From an uncultured Oscillospiraceae bacterium (GTDB taxonomy: Bacteria > Bacillota > Clostridia > Oscillospirales > Ruminococcaceae), in the NCBI GenBank assembly GCA_900555435.1, contig USLH01000047.1, forward strand, positions 1 to 16,155: a stretch of 16,155 nt of DNA. The letters run 5' to 3'. Positions 13,131-16,155 of the stretch are shown here, in pieces (positions within the stretch are counted from its first letter, which is position 1; every line of letters begins with the position of its first letter). Both the position numbers and the translations under genes were made by a program. The notes under the pieces were generated by a model. It saw only the letters and a program-made list of their open reading frames with translations, was not told the DNA's origin and ran no database searches.

Positions 13131-13955
13131 TTGTCGATCCGCACCGACCTTGCCGCCGAACGGCTGGCGGCCATAAAAAACCGTCCGATCTGCGGCGCTT
13201 CCCAAAAAGAAGAGACCCTCCACGACATCCGGCTGATAACCGTGACCGTCTCCGACCACGAAGCCGCCGCCGCTCTGGAAAAGCCCATGGGGCGCTACTT
13301 AACGCTCATCTGCGCCCCCTTCCGCAAAGCGCCGGAACATTTTGAGGAGGAGGTGCTGGCATTATCGGAAGCCCTCTCCCGGCTTCTTCCGGAAGGAGCC
13401 GTATTGGTCGCCGGATTGGGCAACGCCTCTATCACTCCGGACGCCCTGGGCCCTGCCGCCGCCCGGCAGATCTTAGCCACCCGCCATGTGGGGGAAGAGA
13501 CCGCCGCCGCGCTTGGCATTCGTTCTTTCCGCCCCGTTTCCGTGCTGGCTCCGGGGGTTCTGGGGCAGACCGGCATGGAGACCTGCGAGATCTTAGCCGC
13601 CCTTGTCCGGGAAACAAAGCCTGCCGCTCTCATCGCCATCGACGCCCTGGCCGCCGGGGATCCGGAACGGGTAGGTACTACCGTGCAGATCTGCGACAGC
13701 GGCATCTCCCCCGGTTCCGGCGTTTCTAACCGCCGGAAGGAGCTGTCCCGCCGAACATTAGGCATCCCGGTCATCGCCATCGGCGTTCCCACCGTGGTGG
13801 ACTACCCCCGGGGGAACGACCCGGAGCCCATGATGGTCACTCCCCGGGAGATCGACACCGTCATCGAAAACGCCGCCCGCACCATCGCCATGGCTGTCAA
13901 CTGCGCCCTCCAGCCGGAGCTTTCTTTGGAAGACCTGATGGCGCTGACCCAATAA
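13131..13955 (+). CDS. gpr: Spore germination protease GPR
   Basis: Degrades small acid-soluble spore proteins when spores germinate, and so marks the host as an endospore former. It is made in the forespore as a zymogen that trims its own N-terminus. From the TTG at 13131 it has 274 residues. The conserved IRTDLAAE segment near the N-terminus resembles the self-processing and SASP cleavage site. TPDALGP with Asp104 and AIDALAAG with Asp171 match the two Asp residues proposed as catalytic in B. megaterium. DSGISPGSGVSNRRKEL and the DYPRGNDP region follow. I chose TTG 13131 because AAAGGGGAAG lies about 10 nt upstream. A TTG at 13086 would add 15 atypical residues and overlap the rpsT -35 box. 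I could not find a convincing forespore (sigma-G) promoter. Confidence 0.95.
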   Translation: MSIRTDLAAERLAAIKNRPICGASQKEETLHDIRLITVTVSDHEAAAALEKPMGRYLTLICAPFRKAPEHFEEEVLALSEALSRLLPEGAVLVAGLGNASITPDALGPAAARQILATRHVGEETAAALGIRSFRPVSVLAPGVLGQTGMETCEILAALVRETKPAALIAIDALAAGDPERVGTTVQICDSGISPGSGVSNRRKELSRRTLGIPVIAIGVPTVVDYPRGNDPEPMMVTPREIDTVIENAARTIAMAVNCALQPELSLEDLMALTQ

Positions 13956-13993
13956 ACCGCCCGCCTGCCCTCAAAAAGACAGACGGGCGGTTT
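13954..13993. terminator. Terminator between gpr and the convergent chimeric gene
   Basis: A 10-bp stem, AAACCGCCCG (13954-13963) with CGGGCGGTTT (13984-13993), extended by three more pairs after one mismatch. The left arm begins at the gpr stop codon. TTTCCTT follows on the plus strand and TTTATT on the minus strand, so it can serve both convergent genes. Confidence 0.85.
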
Positions 13994-14029
13994 CCTTCAA
14001 ACGATTCCGCTGCCGGTTTTCGGAAGTAT

Positions 14030-16024
14030 TCAATCTCCGTCCCCGTTCCGACCGTGCTCTTCCTTCAAAAGCCCTGCCTGATACGCCGCCAGCAGCTGCC
14101 GCAGCTCCTCGATCTTCTCCCGGATGATCCGACCGTCGTCGGTGTCGGCGATCTTGATCCGGGATTCCCGCGTTTCAAAGATCATGGAAGTGGAAAGGAT
14201 ATCCTTGTTGTTGCGGATGGCATCCTGCACCCCGCCGAAAGGCTCGTGGGAGGTGATACGGATGCCGTGGGAGTTGTAAATGAGGGTGTATCCTGCGATC
14301 CCCGTCTGGGGCTGATAGACCTTGCAGAAGCCTCCGTCGATGACGATGAGCCGTCCCCCCGCCTTCACCGGCTTCTCCCCGTCCTTGCTGCGGACAGGGA
14401 CGTGTCCGTTGACGATGTGGGAGTATTCCCCGTTCAGCCCGAACTCCTGAAGGATCTTTAAGCAGATCTCCTCCCGGTCGTTATAAACGTAATAGGGGTT
14501 CTTCTCTTCCTTGCAGATCGCCGGGTCGCCAATGAGCAGTCGCTCGAAGGTGGTCATCTTCTCCCGGCCGTAAAGGGGCGAATTCTTCCCGCACCATAAA
14601 AACCACAGGAAATCCTTTCCCAGCTGCCGCTCCGGCGCGCCGGAAGCGCCGTAGTACCCCTGCCGGGCCATGGTCTCGGTGTAATCCATAAACGCCCGCC
14701 CGGACAGCTCCTTCCCGTCCTGGGTCCGGAAAACGGCAAAGCTCCCGTCTGCATTCAAGGGAACGCACCCGTGGAACAGCAGGTTCTGGTTGCAGCAAAG
14801 GTACATCCCGCCCTTAGAATAGAGGAATTTGACGTGCCGTTGCAGCTTCTCGCTCTGCTGGAAGGAGAACCGCAGCTGGCTCATCACCGCCGCTTCCTCC
14901 GGGCTCAGCTTATAGGGATCTGCCCGATCCACCGTGGGGAAGCTCCGATCCTTCAGCACATACTCCTTCCCCTCCAGCCGGATGGTGCCCTTTTCGTAAT
15001 CGATCTTGTCCAGCAGCAGCCGGTTCTCCATCCCGAAAGAGGGATTCCGAAGGATGATCTGCCCTTCCAGCTTGAAGAGGATGATGGCGATGGCCTTATG
15101 CATCCGCGCCACCTGCTCCAGATCCTTCGGGTTATACTTCCCGTCTGCAGGGACACGGGGCATGAAGCAGGAAACGTCCACGTTCCGGTACGCCTCGTTT
15201 GCAAAAACCGCCAGCGGCCGCAGGCTGATGCCGTAGCCGGTCTCGATCACCTCCAAGTTGTTGTAGGTGATGGAGTTATTGAGCACGTTTGCGATGCAGG
15301 TGCGGCTCCCTGCCGCTGCCCCCATCCAGAGAATGTCGTGGTTGCCCCACTGGATGTCCACCCGGTGGTGCCGCTCCAGGGAATCGAGAATGATGTCCGG
15401 CCGGGGTCCCCGGTCGAAAATGTCGCCTACGATATGGAGCCGATCCACCACCAGCCGCTTGATGGTGGTGCAGACGGCGTTGACAAATGCGTCCCCCCGC
15501 CCGATCTCGATGATGGTGGCAATGATGTTCTCGTAATACTGCTCTTTATTCAAGGCGTCGTAATTGGTGTGGAGCAGCTCGTCGATGATGACGTAGCGCA
15601 GGTCGCCGAAGATGCGCATGAGGTCGGCGTTCCGGTGGATGAGCATGCCCTCTAAGGACTCCGGCGTGATCTGCAAGATTCCGCGCGGATTTTTCATGAG
15701 TCGGTTCTTCTGCGACGCCGCGACGTCGCCGTGCCAATGGGTGACGGGAATGCCGGTCTCGTCGCACAGCTCGGAGATGCGTCCGAACTGGTCGTTGATG
15801 AGGGATTTGAGCGGCGCGATATAGATGACGCCGACGGACTGGGGCATATCGTCGCAGAACTGCGAGAGAATGGGGAAAAACGCCGCCTCGGTCTTACCGG
15901 ACGCGGTCTGCGAGGGCAGCAGGAGGTTGTCCGCGGCGGCGACCTGGATTTCGCTGAGGTGATCCCAACCGCGGCTATAGATAAATTCCCGCACAAACGG
16001 GCAGTATTCGTCAAAAACGGACAT
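14030..16024 (-). CDS. fbp: Chimeric ORF: Lhr-type helicase N-terminus joined to a class III fructose-1,6-bisphosphatase lacking its N-terminus
   Basis: A 664-residue open frame made of two unrelated parts. Residues 1 to about 150 begin like an Lhr-type DEAD/DEAH helicase: PFVREFIYSRGW, Q27, Walker A TASGKT (40-45), APLKSLINDQ, HWHGD, TPESLEG (120-126), and YVIIDEL at motif II. Residues from about 147 to the end are class III FBPase, the Mn-dependent gluconeogenic enzyme of Bacillota. They include ELLHTNYDALNKEQYY, GDIFDRG (200-206), WGNHDILWMGAAAG, KLQRHVKFLYSKG, NGHVPVR and IAGYTLIYNSHG. The FBPase lacks roughly the first 150-170 residues, including the DxH metal-binding motif. The helicase lacks its second RecA domain. 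Neither half should be active alone. The ATG at 16024 has AGGAG 5-6 nt upstream. The total length, close to a true FBPase, can hide the fusion in automatic annotation. Confidence 0.9.
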   Translation of the reverse strand: MSVFDEYCPFVREFIYSRGWDHLSEIQVAAADNLLLPSQTASGKTEAAFFPILSQFCDDMPQSVGVIYIAPLKSLINDQFGRISELCDETGIPVTHWHGDVAASQKNRLMKNPRGILQITPESLEGMLIHRNADLMRIFGDLRYVIIDELLHTNYDALNKEQYYENIIATIIEIGRGDAFVNAVCTTIKRLVVDRLHIVGDIFDRGPRPDIILDSLERHHRVDIQWGNHDILWMGAAAGSRTCIANVLNNSITYNNLEVIETGYGISLRPLAVFANEAYRNVDVSCFMPRVPADGKYNPKDLEQVARMHKAIAIILFKLEGQIILRNPSFGMENRLLLDKIDYEKGTIRLEGKEYVLKDRSFPTVDRADPYKLSPEEAAVMSQLRFSFQQSEKLQRHVKFLYSKGGMYLCCNQNLLFHGCVPLNADGSFAVFRTQDGKELSGRAFMDYTETMARQGYYGASGAPERQLGKDFLWFLWCGKNSPLYGREKMTTFERLLIGDPAICKEEKNPYYVYNDREEICLKILQEFGLNGEYSHIVNGHVPVRSKDGEKPVKAGGRLIVIDGGFCKVYQPQTGIAGYTLIYNSHGIRITSHEPFGGVQDAIRNNKDILSTSMIFETRESRIKIADTDDGRIIREKIEELRQLLAAYQAGLLKEEHGRNGDGD
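15581..16024 (-). pseudogene. Helicase-derived segment (first half of RecA domain 1 of an Lhr/YprA-type helicase)
   Basis: This is the 5' part of the chimeric frame. It covers about 148 residues against 700 or more for whole Lhr-like helicases and stops exactly at motif II. Codon choice differs from the rest of the window: by hand count GCG is used for about 7 of 10 Ala and CGC for 5 of 8 Arg, and TCG appears three times, each before CAG. The spacing between the Q-motif glutamine and Walker A is about seven residues shorter than I expect in the family, so a small in-frame loss may also be present. It could be a relic left by recombination or belong to a different genome joined in assembly. 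Confidence 0.7.
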
Positions 16025-16038
16025 GGGGGCTCCTTTCT

Positions 16039-16119
16039 GACCTGCGGTCGGCTGATACTGCGGGACTTGTCCCGCGCCTATCGGGATGGACTTGCGGTCG
16101 GCTTACCGAACAGGTTCGG
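16039..16119. repeat. Direct repeats and compact hairpins upstream of the helicase-type start
   Basis: GACCTGCGGTCGGCT (16039-16053) recurs as GACTTGCGGTCGGCT (16089-16103), 14 of 15 identical, with a 50-bp period. Between them is a 7-bp hairpin with a 2-nt loop, GCGGGAC (16060-16066) with GTCCCGC (16069-16075). After the second copy comes CCGAAC/GTTCGG (16106-16119). The final 30 bp of the window are AT-rich and contain TATAAA on the minus strand, which may be part of a promoter cut by the window end. Confidence 0.6.
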
Positions 16120-16155
16120 CTGGTTTCTTTTGATTATTTATAAGGGAACTACGTT

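Noticed and set aside
14030..16024. A new bifunctional helicase-phosphatase enzyme or defence system
   Set aside because: Both halves lack essential catalytic parts and there are no companion defence or mobile genes; pseudogene or assembly join is simpler.

Overview
The window is GC-rich, chromosome-type DNA, most likely from an endospore-forming member of the Bacillota (Clostridia-like). The grounds are a spore germination protease (gpr) divergent from rpsT as in Bacillus subtilis, a DUF1934 (YwiB-type) gene next to argS, an LCP cell-wall ligase, class III fructose-1,6-bisphosphatase sequence, strong AGGAGG-type ribosome binding sites and near-consensus sigma-A promoters. I see no rRNA, tRNA, CRISPR array, prophage or insertion sequence.

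Layout, left to right. (1) 1-1894 (+): the 3' end of a trp operon, a trpB lacking its first codons followed by an overlapping trpA. (2) 1895-2186: a non-coding stretch with a 104-bp imperfect palindrome and a strong two-way terminator. (3) 2187-3203 (-): an LCP protein with its own promoter. (4) 3346-8559 (-): a tight gene run transcribed ddl, murI, DUF1934, argS, ychF from one clear promoter at 8665-8693. It joins supply of peptidoglycan precursors (D-Ala-D-Ala, D-Glu) to translation (ArgS) and the ribosome-linked ATPase YchF. (5) 8758-11809: a deoxy-sugar module, a DeoR-family regulator (-) divergent from a class II aldolase and rhamnulokinase (+). The intergenic region holds a 10-bp tandem/inverted repeat that looks like the operator. 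(6) 11880-12593 (+): a small endonuclease/exonuclease/phosphatase-fold protein. (7) 12667-13955: rpsT (-) and gpr (+), divergent. (8) 14030-16024 (-): a chimeric reading frame.

The chimeric frame is the most unusual item. Residues 1 to about 150 are the first half of an Lhr-type DEAD/DEAH helicase domain, from Walker A to the start of motif II. Residues from about 147 onward are the C-terminal three quarters of a class III fructose-1,6-bisphosphatase. The two halves meet in frame at a short stretch, IIDEL(L)H, that both families share. Each half lacks parts essential to its family: the FBPase has no N-terminal DxH metal site, and the helicase has no second RecA domain. Codon choice also changes at the join. 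A recombination-made pseudogene or an assembly chimera is more likely than a new bifunctional enzyme, but it should be resolved. The 131 bp upstream of it hold a 15-bp direct repeat at a 50-bp period and two compact hairpins.

Most remaining genes are ordinary housekeeping genes with clear terminators. I did not find convincing evidence of a wholly new multigene system.
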